Source: Demequina sp. TMPB413 (lineage in GTDB: Bacteria; Actinomycetota; Actinomycetes; Actinomycetales; Demequinaceae). From it: 64,000 bases of DNA. Below, in pieces: positions 1-9,161 of the stretch. The stretch covers positions 1,984,001 through 2,048,000 of the forward strand of contig NZ_CP096184.1 in NCBI RefSeq assembly GCF_020447105.2. The letters run 5' to 3'. The notes beneath the pieces are model-generated. The model saw only the letters and a list, made by a program, of their open reading frames with translations. It was not told the DNA's origin and did no database searches. The first letter of the stretch is position 1. Each line of letters begins with the position of its first letter. Both the position numbers and the translations under genes were made by a program.

Positions 1-443
1 GCCACGTGGAGAACGCCGTCAAGGTCGCGGACTTCCTGGAGGGCCGTGACGACGTGGAAAGCGTCGCGTACTCCGGTCTGGCCTCCTCGCCGTGGCACCA
101 GTTGCAGCTCAAGTACGCGCCCAAGGGCGGCGGCTCGGTGCTCGCCTTCGAGATTGCGGGCGGCGCCGACGCTGGCCAGGCCTTCGTGGACGCGCTCGAG
201 TTGCACTCACTCGTGGCCAACATTGGCGACGTGCGCTCGCTCGCGATTCACCCCGCGACCACCACGCACTCGCAGTTGACGGAGGCCGAGCAGTCGAGCG
301 CCGGCGTCACACCCGGGCTGGTGCGACTGTCGGTGGGTCTGGAGAACATCGTCGACATCCTGGCCGACCTGGAGAAGGGCTTTGCCGCGGCCGCAGCCTT
401 GCGCGAAGGGGCTGCCACCTCAACCGTCGCGGCCAACGCCTAA
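1..443 (+). CDS. metY: O-acetylhomoserine sulfhydrylase, C-terminal part (5' end outside window)
   Basis: Last ~147 residues of a PLP-dependent Cys/Met-metabolism enzyme that makes homocysteine from O-acetylhomoserine and sulfide. The reading frame is open from base 3, so the gene begins before the window; the GTG at base 6 is internal. Visible family landmarks are HVENAVKVADFLEG, the segment LVANIGDVRSLAIHPATTTH that is nearly invariant in MetY, and the C-terminal GLVRLSVGLENIVDILADLE. The next gene, 40 bases downstream, is metX, which supplies its substrate; the metY-metX order is the usual actinobacterial arrangement. The PLP-lysine region is outside the window. Confidence 0.93.
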   Translation, partial: HVENAVKVADFLEGRDDVESVAYSGLASSPWHQLQLKYAPKGGGSVLAFEIAGGADAGQAFVDALELHSLVANIGDVRSLAIHPATTTHSQLTEAEQSSAGVTPGLVRLSVGLENIVDILADLEKGFAAAAALREGAATSTVAANA

Positions 444-483
444 AGGCCGGATCGAGAGACACAGGAAGGGCTGAAGGAGTCCC

Positions 484-1704
484 ATGGACGACGACGCCTC
501 CGAATGGGTTGACGCTCCCCCGACGCCGGTACCGGCGTCGGGGGCGTGGCGCCCTGGAGACCACCCTGGCGAGCGCCAGTTCCGACGCATCGGCGACCTG
601 CCGCTCGAGGCCGACCCGATGCGCATCCTGCCGGACGTGACGCTCGCCTACGAGACGTGGGGCGAACTCAACGAGGCGCGGGACAACGCGATCTATGTCT
701 CCCACGCCCTGTCGGGCGACAGCCACGCGTACGGGCACGCTGGCCCCGGCCACCTCACGGGCGGCTGGTGGAACTCGCTCATCGGGCCCGGCCGCCCCCT
801 CGACCCCACTCGCCACTTCATCGTCTCCGCCAACATCGTCGGCGGCTGTCAGGGCACCACCGGCCCCGCACACCCCTACCCCATGGACGGCCGTCCGTGG
901 GGTTCTCGCTTTCCATGGCCGACGCTGCGCGACATGGTCGAGGCGGAGGTGCGCCTCACCGACGCGTTGGGGATCGATTCCTGGCTGCTCATGCTGGGCC
1001 CGTCGATGGGCGGCATGCGGACACTGGAGTGGGCGGCGCAGCACCCCGACCGCGTGCGCTCCATCGCCGCCGTCGGCACCACGGCCGCGACCACGGCCGA
1101 GCAGATCGCCTGGGGAGCGGCCCAGTCCGCGGCCATTCGCGCCGACGCGCGGTTTGCCGGCGGCGACTATTACGACGCTGCCGACGGCGAGGGACCGCAC
1201 GTTGGCCTTGGCATCGCGCGCATGATCGCGCACACCACGTACCGCTCGGAGCCGGAGCTACATGCTCGCTTTGGCCGCACGGTCCAGCCGGACGACGACG
1301 GTGTGGCAGGGAACGTGTTGCGCGCCCCCGGCCAACCCGGGGCAGGGCAGTACGCGATCGAGTCCTATCTGTCCCACCACGCGGAGAAGCTCGCCAGGCG
1401 CTTTGACGCGAACACGTACCTGCGCATCGTCCACGCGATTAACACGCACGATGTGGGGCGTGGGCGTGGCGGCATCGAGGCGGCGCTCGCTGGCTTCACT
1501 GGGCCGGCGCTCGTTGCCGCGGTGGATTCTGACCGGCTCTACCCGCTGTCGCACTCCCAAGAGTTGGCCGACGCCCTACCCGGCTGCGACGGCGTCGACC
1601 TCTTGCATTCTGACGTGGGTCACGACGGCTTCTTGGTCGAGTCGACGGCGCTCAATGCGCTCGTCGAAGGGCTGCTGGCGAGGGTGGACGCGGTGCGGCG
1701 GTAG
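484..1704 (+). CDS. metX: Homoserine O-acetyltransferase
   Basis: Transfers an acetyl group from acetyl-CoA to L-homoserine, the committed step of the direct-sulfhydrylation route to methionine, in the cytoplasm. The 406-residue alpha/beta-hydrolase protein has the expected triad: nucleophile Ser174 in GPSMGG, Asp350 in VDSDRLYP and His380 in VGHDGF. The substrate-tunnel segments SHALSGDSHAYG and NIVGGCQGTTGP are typical of MetX. Length is usual for the family apart from a ~25-residue proline-rich N-terminus. The ATG is preceded by GGAG with good spacing. It lies 40 bases after metY and is probably co-transcribed with it. MetX and succinyl-transferring homologues are hard to separate by eye; pairing with MetY favours acetyl. 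Confidence 0.93.
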   Translation: MDDDASEWVDAPPTPVPASGAWRPGDHPGERQFRRIGDLPLEADPMRILPDVTLAYETWGELNEARDNAIYVSHALSGDSHAYGHAGPGHLTGGWWNSLIGPGRPLDPTRHFIVSANIVGGCQGTTGPAHPYPMDGRPWGSRFPWPTLRDMVEAEVRLTDALGIDSWLLMLGPSMGGMRTLEWAAQHPDRVRSIAAVGTTAATTAEQIAWGAAQSAAIRADARFAGGDYYDAADGEGPHVGLGIARMIAHTTYRSEPELHARFGRTVQPDDDGVAGNVLRAPGQPGAGQYAIESYLSHHAEKLARRFDANTYLRIVHAINTHDVGRGRGGIEAALAGFTGPALVAAVDSDRLYPLSHSQELADALPGCDGVDLLHSDVGHDGFLVESTALNALVEGLLARVDAVRR

Positions 1705-1789
1705 CCCTCCCGTGATCCGCCGCCCATACGATAGAAGCAGCCGCCCTTTTGCCTGCCTCTCCCTGAACCAGAATCGGAACCCTCTCGCC

Positions 1790-3070
1790 ATGAACACCGC
1801 CAGCCATTCCGTCGATAACGTTTTCGCCCATCGCACCACCTCCACCACCGTGACCCTGGTGGATGGCGCAGGCAACCCGCTCGCAGGCCGCGAGGTCACC
1901 GTCGAGCAGACCCGCCACGCCTTCGGCTTTGGCAACATCGGTTTCGACTTTGTGGGCTACGTCAACGGCGAGACCGTTGCCGACCCTGCCAGCCACTTTG
2001 GCGGCGCCAAGCCGTCAAGCGCCGAGCACCTGGAACCCCTGTGGTGGGGCTTGTACAACCACGTGACGCTGCCGTTCTACTGGCGCGGCTTTGAGCCCCA
2101 GGAGGGCCACCCCGACACGGAGCGGCTCATGAAGACCGCGCGTTGGTTCGCCGAGCGCGGCGCGACCATCAAGGGCCACCCGCTGGTGTGGCACACGCTC
2201 GCGCCGCAGTGGCTCATGGACAAGTCCGATGCCGAGGTGGAGGCGACCATCCGCGCCCGCATCCGCCGCGATGCCGGGGCCTTTGCCGGGGTCATCGACC
2301 TGTGGGACGCGATCAACGAGGCCGTGATCCTGCCCGTGTTCACAGCCGAGGAGAACGCCGTCACGCACCTCGCGCAGTCCAAGGGCCAGGTGGAGATGGT
2401 GCGCATGGCGTTCGAAGAGGCCCACGCCGCAAACCCAAACGGCCGGTTCGTGCTCAACGACTTCGACCTGAGCGCCGACTACGAAGACCTCATCGAGCGG
2501 TGCCTTGACGCCGGGATCCAGATCGACGCGCTCGGCGTGCAGACCCACATGCACCAGGGTTACCGCGGAGACGAGGCCATCACCGCAATCCTCGATCGCT
2601 TTGGCCGCTTCGGCCTACCGCTGCAGATGACGGAGACCACGCTGCTGTCAGGCGAGATCATGCCGCCGCACATCGTCGATCTCAACGATTACCAGGTGGA
2701 CTCCTGGCCGTCCACGCCAGAGGGCGAGGAGCGTCAGGCTCAGGAGATGGTGAGCCACTACCGCAACGTGTTCGCGCACCCTGCCACCGAGTCGCTGACG
2801 TACTGGGGCCTCGCCGACGAAGGTGCCTGGCTTGGCGCCCCCTCCGGCCTGGTGCGCCTGGACGGTACTCCCAAGCCCGCCTACAACGCGCTGCACGACC
2901 TGATCAAGGGCGAGTGGTGGATGTCCCCCACCACAGTGAAGACGGACGACGCTGGCCGCCTGGTAATCGACGGCGTGGCGGGCACGTACGCGCTGACCAC
3001 GGCCGACGCCACAGCGGCGGTCGACGCGACGGCCACCGGCGTCAACGAGGTCACAGTCACCGTCGGCTAG
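1790..3070 (+). CDS. GH10 family endo-beta-xylanase-like glycoside hydrolase
   Basis: Family 10 (beta/alpha)8-barrel glycosidase, expected to cleave beta-1,4-xylan or xylo-oligosaccharides with retention. In the 426-residue product the acid/base is Glu177 in LWDAINEA and the likely nucleophile is Glu282 in MTETTL, where ITELD is the common form. HPLVWHTL and LNDFDLS are further GH10 landmarks. Residues 15-50 form a small beta domain ending in RHAFGFGNIGF, as in GH10 proteins that carry a fused N-terminal module. There is no signal peptide, so it probably acts inside the cell on imported oligosaccharides. The ATG is chosen because the GH10-type N-terminus starts there; in-frame codons further upstream overlap metX. 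No clear Shine-Dalgarno is seen; a TACGAT hexamer lies about 60 bases upstream. Confidence 0.85.
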   Translation: MNTASHSVDNVFAHRTTSTTVTLVDGAGNPLAGREVTVEQTRHAFGFGNIGFDFVGYVNGETVADPASHFGGAKPSSAEHLEPLWWGLYNHVTLPFYWRGFEPQEGHPDTERLMKTARWFAERGATIKGHPLVWHTLAPQWLMDKSDAEVEATIRARIRRDAGAFAGVIDLWDAINEAVILPVFTAEENAVTHLAQSKGQVEMVRMAFEEAHAANPNGRFVLNDFDLSADYEDLIERCLDAGIQIDALGVQTHMHQGYRGDEAITAILDRFGRFGLPLQMTETTLLSGEIMPPHIVDLNDYQVDSWPSTPEGEERQAQEMVSHYRNVFAHPATESLTYWGLADEGAWLGAPSGLVRLDGTPKPAYNALHDLIKGEWWMSPTTVKTDDAGRLVIDGVAGTYALTTADATAAVDATATGVNEVTVTVG

Positions 3071-3119
3071 GACGCGGCGCTGCGGCCATGTGCATCAGCG
3101 CTTGGCCGCTAAGCCATGC

Positions 3120-6080
3120 CTACGGCTTGAGGCGCTCCGCGAGCACTTGCGCGAGGTGCAGTCCCCGCACGCCAGCAAACGCGTCAGCCTGGGTCCGGCA
3201 GCTCACGCCATCGGCCAGGTAGACGACGCCCTCAGGAGCCTCGGCGCCCCCAACCCCAGCGTCGTCCGTGGCAAGGCCAGCCGCGCGCAAGGCTGGCAGC
3301 AGCGAGTTCTCCGCGATCTGGCGCGAGACGTCGTAGTGGCCCTTCTCGTAACCCCAGTTGCCCGCGAGTCCGCAGCAGCCGGAGGCCTCGGTGACTGTGG
3401 CCCCGGCACGGGCCAGCAGGTCGCGATCAGCGGTGTAACCCATGACCGAGTACTGGTGGCAGTGAGGCTGGACCACCGCGGTGACGTCCTCGAGGCTCGG
3501 CACTTGCCAGCCGGCACGGGGCTTCACGGGGGCGCGTCCGGTGAGCACCTCTGCCAGGGTAAACGTCGCGGCCGCAACGGCGTGCGCGCGCGGGTCGGCC
3601 GGCAGTAACTCCACGAGGTCGCCGCGCAGCACCGCGGTGCACGAGGGCTCCACACCGATGATCGGGATGCCGTTCACCGCAAACGGACCGAGCACGCTCA
3701 ACAGGTGGTCCAGGTGCTTCTTGGCGCCGTCGAGTTGGCCGGTGGAGATCCAGGTGACGCCGCAGCACGCGTCGCCCGCCGTCACTAGGACGCGCAGTCC
3801 GGCGTCCTCGAGCACGCGCACGATCGCTTCTGGCACCTCGGGGCTGAGGCCGTCGGTGAAGGAGTCTGCCCACAGCACGACGGTGTTGCCGCGGATATCG
3901 GACGACGCTTCGGGGCCGTCGGCAGGTGCCTCGGTAGCGTCGGCCGCAGGCACCGCCAGCGCCTTGCCTGCCTTGCGAGACTTCGCAAACTCGGAGCGGT
4001 GGAACGGCTTCGCCGCAAACCTCGGCAGCGACCGGCGCTTGTCCAGGCCGGCAATCGGCAGGATCAGGCGGCGCAACCAGCCGACGCTCATCACACCGTT
4101 GACCAGCCACGGCACCCAGCCGATGAACTTCATCCACAGCGGCAGCCACCCGATCGAGTAGTGGCCCATGGGGCGGAACTTGCCCTTGTAGGTGCGGTAC
4201 AGCGCCTCCGACTTGTAGGCGGCCATGTCCACGCCGCTGGGGCAGTCCGCACTGCACGCCTTGCAACTGAGGCACAGGTCGAGGCTTTCACGCACCTCTG
4301 GCGCAGTGAGCCCACCAATGAGGTTGCCGTTGATCGCGTCCTGCAGCACCCTCGCGCGGCCGCGCGTCACGTCCTTCTCGTCCCCCGTGGCGGCGTAGCT
4401 GGGGCACATGAAGCCGGAACTCTGGGTGATGGCGTCGGCGCGGCATTTGCCTACGCCGGTGCAGCGGTGCACCGCCTCTGTCAGGTCGCCGTGGTCGTGC
4501 GTGAAGGCGTGGCCGACGCCGGGGGTGCGGGGCGCCGACGGTCGGCGAAGATCGCGGTCGAGCGGCGCCGGGTCGACCATGACACCTGGGTTCAGCAGGC
4601 CCTCCGGATCGAAGAGGGCTTTGATTTGGCCGAACAGGGCGATCGCTTCTGCGCTGTACATGGCGGGCAGCAGTTCCGAGCGCGCGCGACCGTCGCCGTG
4701 CTCACCACTGAGCGAACCGCCATGGCGCGCCACCAACGCCGCCGCGTCCTCCATGAAGGCCCTCAAGGGGGCGCCGTCGCGCTGCAACGGGATGTCAAGG
4801 CGCACGTGAATGCAGCCATCTCCAAAGTGACCGAACGGCTGGCCAGTGACGCCGTGGCGCTCCATCACCCCGTCGAACTCGCGCAAGTAGGCGCCGAGGT
4901 TCTCCGGCGGCACCGCCGCGTCCTCCCAGCCGGGCCAGCACTCGGCGCCGTCGGCGCTGCGGCCGGAAAGCCCGGCGCCGTCGGCGCGAATGGCCCACAG
5001 TCTCACCGTCTCGGCAGGGTCACGGATGATGCGATACGTACCCGTGCCAGCGTCGGCCGCGAGTGCCGCCATCGCCTCTTCCACCTCGTCGGCGGTGTCC
5101 GCGCCCATCTCGACGAACAGCCAGCCCGCTCCGTCGGGAAGGTCCGGCACGCCCTGATTGCCCTTGGCGCCGGCAACCCGCGCCACCAGGCGGGCATCCA
5201 AGCCCTCGATCGCTTGCGGCTTGTGGGCGAGCATCGGCACGACGGCGTCGGCCGCGGACGCCATGTCGGTGTAGGCGAACACGCCCATGAGGCGGGCCTT
5301 GGGCACGTCTACCAGGTTGACGGTGGCCTCGAGAATGGTGGCGAGAGTGCCCTCTGAGCCCGCGAGGAACCTGGCGACGTGTGCTCCGTTCTCTGGCAGC
5401 AGGTGTTCGAGGCTGTAGCCGGACACCTGGCGGCCGAAGCGGCCGAACTCGGTGCGGATGAGGCTCAGGTTGGCGGACACCAACTCATCGAGACCGGGCA
5501 CCGCGCCGTTGCCGCCTGGACGCGCGGTGAAGCGGCGCCCTGCACCGTCGATGAGGTCGAGCGAGGCTACGTTGTCCGAGGTCTTGCCAAACGCGACGGC
5601 GTGGGGGCCGCACGCGTTGTTGCCGATCATGCCGCCGAAGGTCGCACGGTTCGAGGTCGAGGGGTCTGGGCCGAAGCGCAGGCCGTTCGGCGCGAGTTGC
5701 TCCTGCAGGGTCGACAGCACCACGCCTGGCTGCACGCGGGCCGTCTTGGCCTCGAGGTCGATGTCCAGGATCTGGTTCATGTGGCGGCTCGTGTCCAGGA
5801 CGATGCCTGGGCCGATCGAGTTGCCTGCGACGGACGTGCCGCCGCCGCGCATCGTCAGGGGGACGCCGGTCTCGCGAGCGATGCGGTGTACGGCGATGAC
5901 ATCGTCGGCATCGCGCGGGTAGACCACGACCTGGGGTACGACGCGGTAGTTCGACGCGTCGGAGCTGTATTCGGCGCGGCGACGCGCGGAGGCGTCCACT
6001 TCACCCTTGATGGCGGCGTGCAGCGCGCCGGCCAGGTCGGTGGCGGAGGTGTCTGAGGAGCGAGGCGCCGTTGTCGTCAC
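3120..6080 (-). CDS. FAD-binding and 4Fe-4S dehydrogenase (D-lactate/glycolate-type, GlcD-GlcF fusion)
   Basis: 986-residue flavoprotein fused to an iron-sulfur reductase, resembling membrane-associated D-2-hydroxyacid dehydrogenases that pass electrons to quinone. Order: FAD-binding-4 domain (about 45-260, MRGGGTSVAG and FGGMIGNNACGPHAV); FAD-oxidase C-terminal domain (about 260-520, ending SGEHGDGRARSELL); a first cluster near residue 540 (CTGVGKC then MCPSY); a second near 603-613 (CLSCKACSADCP); and two CCG motifs (CCGVTWIS near 773, CCGLAGNWGY near 900). The GTG start is chosen because clear homology begins soon after; a longer reading upstream would cover the neighbouring reductase gene. 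It converges on the xylanase gene. The substrate is not decided by sequence; D-lactate is the best guess. Confidence 0.85.
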   Translation of the reverse strand: MTTTAPRSSDTSATDLAGALHAAIKGEVDASARRRAEYSSDASNYRVVPQVVVYPRDADDVIAVHRIARETGVPLTMRGGGTSVAGNSIGPGIVLDTSRHMNQILDIDLEAKTARVQPGVVLSTLQEQLAPNGLRFGPDPSTSNRATFGGMIGNNACGPHAVAFGKTSDNVASLDLIDGAGRRFTARPGGNGAVPGLDELVSANLSLIRTEFGRFGRQVSGYSLEHLLPENGAHVARFLAGSEGTLATILEATVNLVDVPKARLMGVFAYTDMASAADAVVPMLAHKPQAIEGLDARLVARVAGAKGNQGVPDLPDGAGWLFVEMGADTADEVEEAMAALAADAGTGTYRIIRDPAETVRLWAIRADGAGLSGRSADGAECWPGWEDAAVPPENLGAYLREFDGVMERHGVTGQPFGHFGDGCIHVRLDIPLQRDGAPLRAFMEDAAALVARHGGSLSGEHGDGRARSELLPAMYSAEAIALFGQIKALFDPEGLLNPGVMVDPAPLDRDLRRPSAPRTPGVGHAFTHDHGDLTEAVHRCTGVGKCRADAITQSSGFMCPSYAATGDEKDVTRGRARVLQDAINGNLIGGLTAPEVRESLDLCLSCKACSADCPSGVDMAAYKSEALYRTYKGKFRPMGHYSIGWLPLWMKFIGWVPWLVNGVMSVGWLRRLILPIAGLDKRRSLPRFAAKPFHRSEFAKSRKAGKALAVPAADATEAPADGPEASSDIRGNTVVLWADSFTDGLSPEVPEAIVRVLEDAGLRVLVTAGDACCGVTWISTGQLDGAKKHLDHLLSVLGPFAVNGIPIIGVEPSCTAVLRGDLVELLPADPRAHAVAAATFTLAEVLTGRAPVKPRAGWQVPSLEDVTAVVQPHCHQYSVMGYTADRDLLARAGATVTEASGCCGLAGNWGYEKGHYDVSRQIAENSLLPALRAAGLATDDAGVGGAEAPEGVVYLADGVSCRTQADAFAGVRGLHLAQVLAERLKP

Positions 6081-6124
6081 GGGGCGATTGTTCCATGCCC
6101 GGGACGTCGGACCCGGGCCCTGAG

Positions 6125-7201
6125 TCACGTGGCGCGCGGCGGGTCCCCCAGCATCTGCTCCACCATGTCCACGAGCGACTCCTTCAGGGGGCGGTAGGTC
6201 ACGCCAAGCGCTTGAAGAGACTTCGAGTTGTCCGCCACAAACGTGTGATTCACGTTGCCAGCCACATAGCGCCTGCTGATGCCCAACGCGGGAGCGATCA
6301 GCCACAGGAACCACTTGGGCATCGCGTTTCGCGGCAGCGGCAGTGCGGAACCGAAGTGCTCGCGCAGCGTCGTCCCCATCTCCAGGGTGTGCGTGCTGTG
6401 GCCCGAGACGATGTGCCTGCCCGCAGCATCGGGCAGGAACCCGGCAGCAAGATGCGCCCTCGCAAGGTCGCGCACGTCCACCACGCCGAGCGCCACGCGC
6501 GGCGCCCCAAACCGCATTTGCCCGCCGATCAGTTGGCGCATGATGGCGAAGCTCTCCGACGTGGGGCGCGGCTGCAGCGACGGCCCGATCACCAGGGAGG
6601 GGTTGATGACGACGAGGCGCCAGCGATCCTGGGCGTCCGCGATGCGCCACGCCTCGCGCTCGGCCTCCGTCTTGGAGAGGTTGTAGGGCTCGTAATCGAG
6701 TGAGGCAGTGGTGTTCCAGATGTCCTCGGTGAGCGTCCCGCCAGGCGCGGCGGCGCATTCAGCCGCGTCCGTGTAGATCGCCGCACACGAGCTGGTGACC
6801 ACCACGCGCGAAACCGAGGCGGTGGCGGACGCGGTCTCGAGCACGTCGCGCGTGCCACCCACGGCGGGCTCCACCAGGTCTCGCTGCGGGTCCTTCACCT
6901 TGCGGGAGAACGGCGAAGCCGTGTGGAACACGACGCCACAGCCGGCCATCGCGTCGGCGTACGAGCCTGGTTCGGTGAGGTCCCCCGCGAAGAGCTTTAG
7001 CGCGCCCGGTGCGGCCTCGGCGGCGGCCGTGAGGTGCGCAACCTTCGCCGCGTCGTCCGGGTTGCGGACTGCAGCGTGCACCGTCGCCCCCGCGTCAAGC
7101 AGGGCCTTCACGATCCACCCGGCCACATAGCCGGTAGCCCCGGTCACGAGCGCAGGCCGCGCGGAGTCGACGTCGATACCGGTCAAGTCGATCTGGGTCA
7201 C
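6125..7201 (-). CDS. Extended SDR, dihydroflavonol-reductase-like NAD(P)-dependent reductase
   Basis: 358-residue extended short-chain dehydrogenase/epimerase-family protein. The Rossmann motif TGATGYVAG is at residues 20-28, the catalytic Tyr-x3-Lys is YNLSK (Tyr173, Lys177), and VTSSCAAIY supplies the active-site serine strand. This branch usually reduces aldehydes or ketones; the substrate is unknown. The GTG start has a strong GAGGAG seven to eight bases upstream. It lies 44 bases before the FAD/Fe-S dehydrogenase on the same strand, so the two may be co-transcribed, and it is divergent from the zinc alcohol dehydrogenase. Confidence 0.85.
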   Translation of the reverse strand: MTQIDLTGIDVDSARPALVTGATGYVAGWIVKALLDAGATVHAAVRNPDDAAKVAHLTAAAEAAPGALKLFAGDLTEPGSYADAMAGCGVVFHTASPFSRKVKDPQRDLVEPAVGGTRDVLETASATASVSRVVVTSSCAAIYTDAAECAAAPGGTLTEDIWNTTASLDYEPYNLSKTEAEREAWRIADAQDRWRLVVINPSLVIGPSLQPRPTSESFAIMRQLIGGQMRFGAPRVALGVVDVRDLARAHLAAGFLPDAAGRHIVSGHSTHTLEMGTTLREHFGSALPLPRNAMPKWFLWLIAPALGISRRYVAGNVNHTFVADNSKSLQALGVTYRPLKESLVDMVEQMLGDPPRAT

Positions 7202-7249
7202 GCGTTCTCCTCGAGGTCAGGTGGCACTCATCCCACGCTAGCGCGCCAG

Positions 7250-7255
7250 TAGCAT
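7250..7255 (+). promoter_or_regulatory. -10 box of a probable leaderless promoter
   Basis: TAGCAT followed by six bases and then the ATG of the alcohol dehydrogenase gene. No Shine-Dalgarno is present. A TANNNT box at this distance puts the transcription start at or next to the A of the start codon. Confidence 0.6.
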
Positions 7256-7261
7256 CGCCTC

Positions 7262-8278
7262 ATGCGCGCCTTCGTCATCACCGGACCAGGAGCCGGCGCC
7301 GTCACTGACGTCCCTGAGCCAGTCGCCGAGCCGGGCCAAGTCGTGGTCGAGGTTGACCGCGTGGGAGTCTGCGGCACCGACATGGAGTTCTATCGCGGAG
7401 ACATGGCGTATCTGGTCACTGGCGATGCCTCTTTCCCGATCCGTATCGGTCACGAGTGGTGCGGGCGGGTTGTCGCAGTGGGCACGGAACGCGACGCCTT
7501 CTGGATTGGACGCCGCGTCACCGGCGACACGATGCTCGGGTGCCGTGCGTGTCGCCTGTGCCTGAGCGGACGCCAACACCTGTGCCGCGATCGCCACGAA
7601 ATCGGCATCCGCCACGGCTGGCCGGGAGCCCTCGCAGAACGACTCACCGTCCCCACTACCGCGCTGGTCGCCCTGCCGGAGGACATGGACCCCGCGCTGG
7701 GTGCGCTCGTGGAACCCGGTGGCAACGCGCTGCGCTCCGTTCGAGGAGCGAATCTGCGCGCAGGCAACTCCGTGCTGATCATTGGCGCCGGCACTATCGG
7801 GTTGCTTGTCGCTCAGATTGCTCAGGCAGAAGGCGCCGATGTGCATATCGTGGGCCGCTCCGAGCGCTCTTTGGAGTTCGCACGCAGCCTCGGTTTCGGA
7901 CACGCCACCACCCTTGAAGGCCTTGATCGCACTCACGCGTTCCAAGCCGTCGTGGATGCGTCCAACAGCAAAGACTCGCCGCCGCTTGCCTTGGACCTCG
8001 TTGAACCTGGTGGCCGCATCGTGCTCGTCGGAATTGCGGGAGAGCCAAGCCTCATCGACACCCGGGACGTGGCATTGGCCGACGTCACGATGGTCGGCGT
8101 CCTGTCTGCGTCCGGGGGGCTTGAGGAAACGGCCGACCTCTACGCGACCGGAGTCGTGGACCCGCGGCCGCTCGTCGCCGCCACGGTGGGGCTCGACGCG
8201 ACCGCTGCCATTCTCGCGGGCGAAAGGCCACCGGGCGCCGGGCCTGGGCCCAAGTTCCACATCGACCCCCGTCGCTGA
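7262..8278 (+). CDS. Zinc-dependent medium-chain alcohol dehydrogenase
   Basis: 338-residue MDR-family enzyme oxidising an alcohol with NAD(P). Catalytic zinc ligands are Cys37 (GVCGTD) and His64-Glu65 (GHEW). The structural-zinc cysteines are Cys94, Cys97, Cys100 and Cys108. The nucleotide-binding motif GAGTIGLL is near residue 175. Overall it resembles threonine/sorbitol/glucose dehydrogenases; the substrate is unknown. The C-terminus ends in a proline/glycine-rich stretch. There is no Shine-Dalgarno; the ATG follows a -10 box by six bases. It is divergent from the SDR gene with about 60 bases between them. Confidence 0.88.
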   Translation: MRAFVITGPGAGAVTDVPEPVAEPGQVVVEVDRVGVCGTDMEFYRGDMAYLVTGDASFPIRIGHEWCGRVVAVGTERDAFWIGRRVTGDTMLGCRACRLCLSGRQHLCRDRHEIGIRHGWPGALAERLTVPTTALVALPEDMDPALGALVEPGGNALRSVRGANLRAGNSVLIIGAGTIGLLVAQIAQAEGADVHIVGRSERSLEFARSLGFGHATTLEGLDRTHAFQAVVDASNSKDSPPLALDLVEPGGRIVLVGIAGEPSLIDTRDVALADVTMVGVLSASGGLEETADLYATGVVDPRPLVAATVGLDATAAILAGERPPGAGPGPKFHIDPRR

Positions 8279-8341
8279 CGCCCGCCGCTGAACAGCCCTC
8301 GCGACCGGCCGGGCACGCCAGATCGCGCTCGCGCCGTTCGC

Positions 8342-8347
8342 TAGCAT
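8342..8347 (+). promoter_or_regulatory. -10 box of a probable leaderless promoter
   Basis: TAGCAT, seven bases, then the ATG of the GNAT gene, without a Shine-Dalgarno. The hexamer is identical to the one in front of the preceding dehydrogenase gene. Confidence 0.55.
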
Positions 8348-8354
8348 CGGCGTC

Positions 8355-9146
8355 ATGCGCGAACTCTCGCCCGGTTGGGCCACGGACCTCGCCGTTCTCG
8401 AGCACTCCGGCTCGGTCATCGACGATCGTGGCGACCACCTGGTGGTGCGAAGTCCCCAGAACCCCGACTTCCACTGGGGCAACTCTGTGTTCGTCACGGA
8501 TACCACCGCGGTGAACGACGCCGACCGCTGGGTCACGACGTTCCGGACGGCCTTTCCCGACGCCGGGTGGGTGGCGATTGGGTTGAATCGCATGCCGGAC
8601 GACGCCGACGCTTGGCCCGCGCATAGGCTTGAGGTGGAGTTGGACGAGGTGCTTTCCACTGCCACCCTCCCCTACGAGGCGCCGCTTCCCCCTGGGTACG
8701 CGGTGCGCCGGTTCGACCGCGATGACTGGGAACTCTCGGTCGCGCGCAGCATCGCGGAGAACCAGCGCACCGGCGAGCAAGAAGCGCAAGGCTTCGAGCG
8801 TTTTGTGAGGGCAGAGGCGGAGACGCGGCGAGATCTCTCCGCGCGGGAGGTCGGGGCCTGGTTTGGAGCGTTCGCGGACGACGCCCTGGTCGCTGAACTC
8901 GGCATCGTCCGGTGTGGCGCTGTCGCCAGGTATCAAGCCGTCGGCACGGACGAGGAGCACCGAGGACGCGGGCTCGCCTCCCACCTGCTGGGGGTCGCCG
9001 CCAGGTGGGCGGGCGATCACGGCTGCGACCAATGGGTCATCGTGACGGAGGCAACCAACCCGGCTGGACGCGTCTATCGCCGCGCGGGCTTCGAGCCGGA
9101 CAGCGGCATCGTCACGGCGTATCGCACGCCTGGGGGCCCGTCCTGA
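8355..9146 (+). CDS. GNAT family N-acetyltransferase
   Basis: 263-residue protein with a C-terminal GNAT domain (about 135-260). The acetyl-CoA pyrophosphate-binding loop is VGTDEEHRGRGLASHLL, followed by the motif-B segment ANPAGRVYRRAGF. The N-terminal 120 residues are a divergent half typical of actinobacterial double-domain GNATs. The acceptor substrate cannot be inferred. It is followed after 15 bases by the permease gene and is likely co-transcribed with it. Confidence 0.85.
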   Translation: MRELSPGWATDLAVLEHSGSVIDDRGDHLVVRSPQNPDFHWGNSVFVTDTTAVNDADRWVTTFRTAFPDAGWVAIGLNRMPDDADAWPAHRLEVELDEVLSTATLPYEAPLPPGYAVRRFDRDDWELSVARSIAENQRTGEQEAQGFERFVRAEAETRRDLSAREVGAWFGAFADDALVAELGIVRCGAVARYQAVGTDEEHRGRGLASHLLGVAARWAGDHGCDQWVIVTEATNPAGRVYRRAGFEPDSGIVTAYRTPGGPS

Positions 9147-9161
9147 CCGCCGGAGGTCACC

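Noticed and set aside
1262..1789. N-terminal extension of the xylanase
   Set aside because: Ser/Arg-rich translation lies inside metX in another frame; the GH10-type sequence begins after 1790.
3071..3119. Terminator between the xylanase and the dehydrogenase
   Set aside because: Only short imperfect stems (GCGGCCA/TGGCCGC with a long loop) and no T-run; too weak to call.
6081..6758. N-terminal extension of the FAD/Fe-S dehydrogenase
   Set aside because: The in-frame extension overlaps the SDR gene in another frame and has no FAD-domain character; the GTG at 6080 gives the normal family start.
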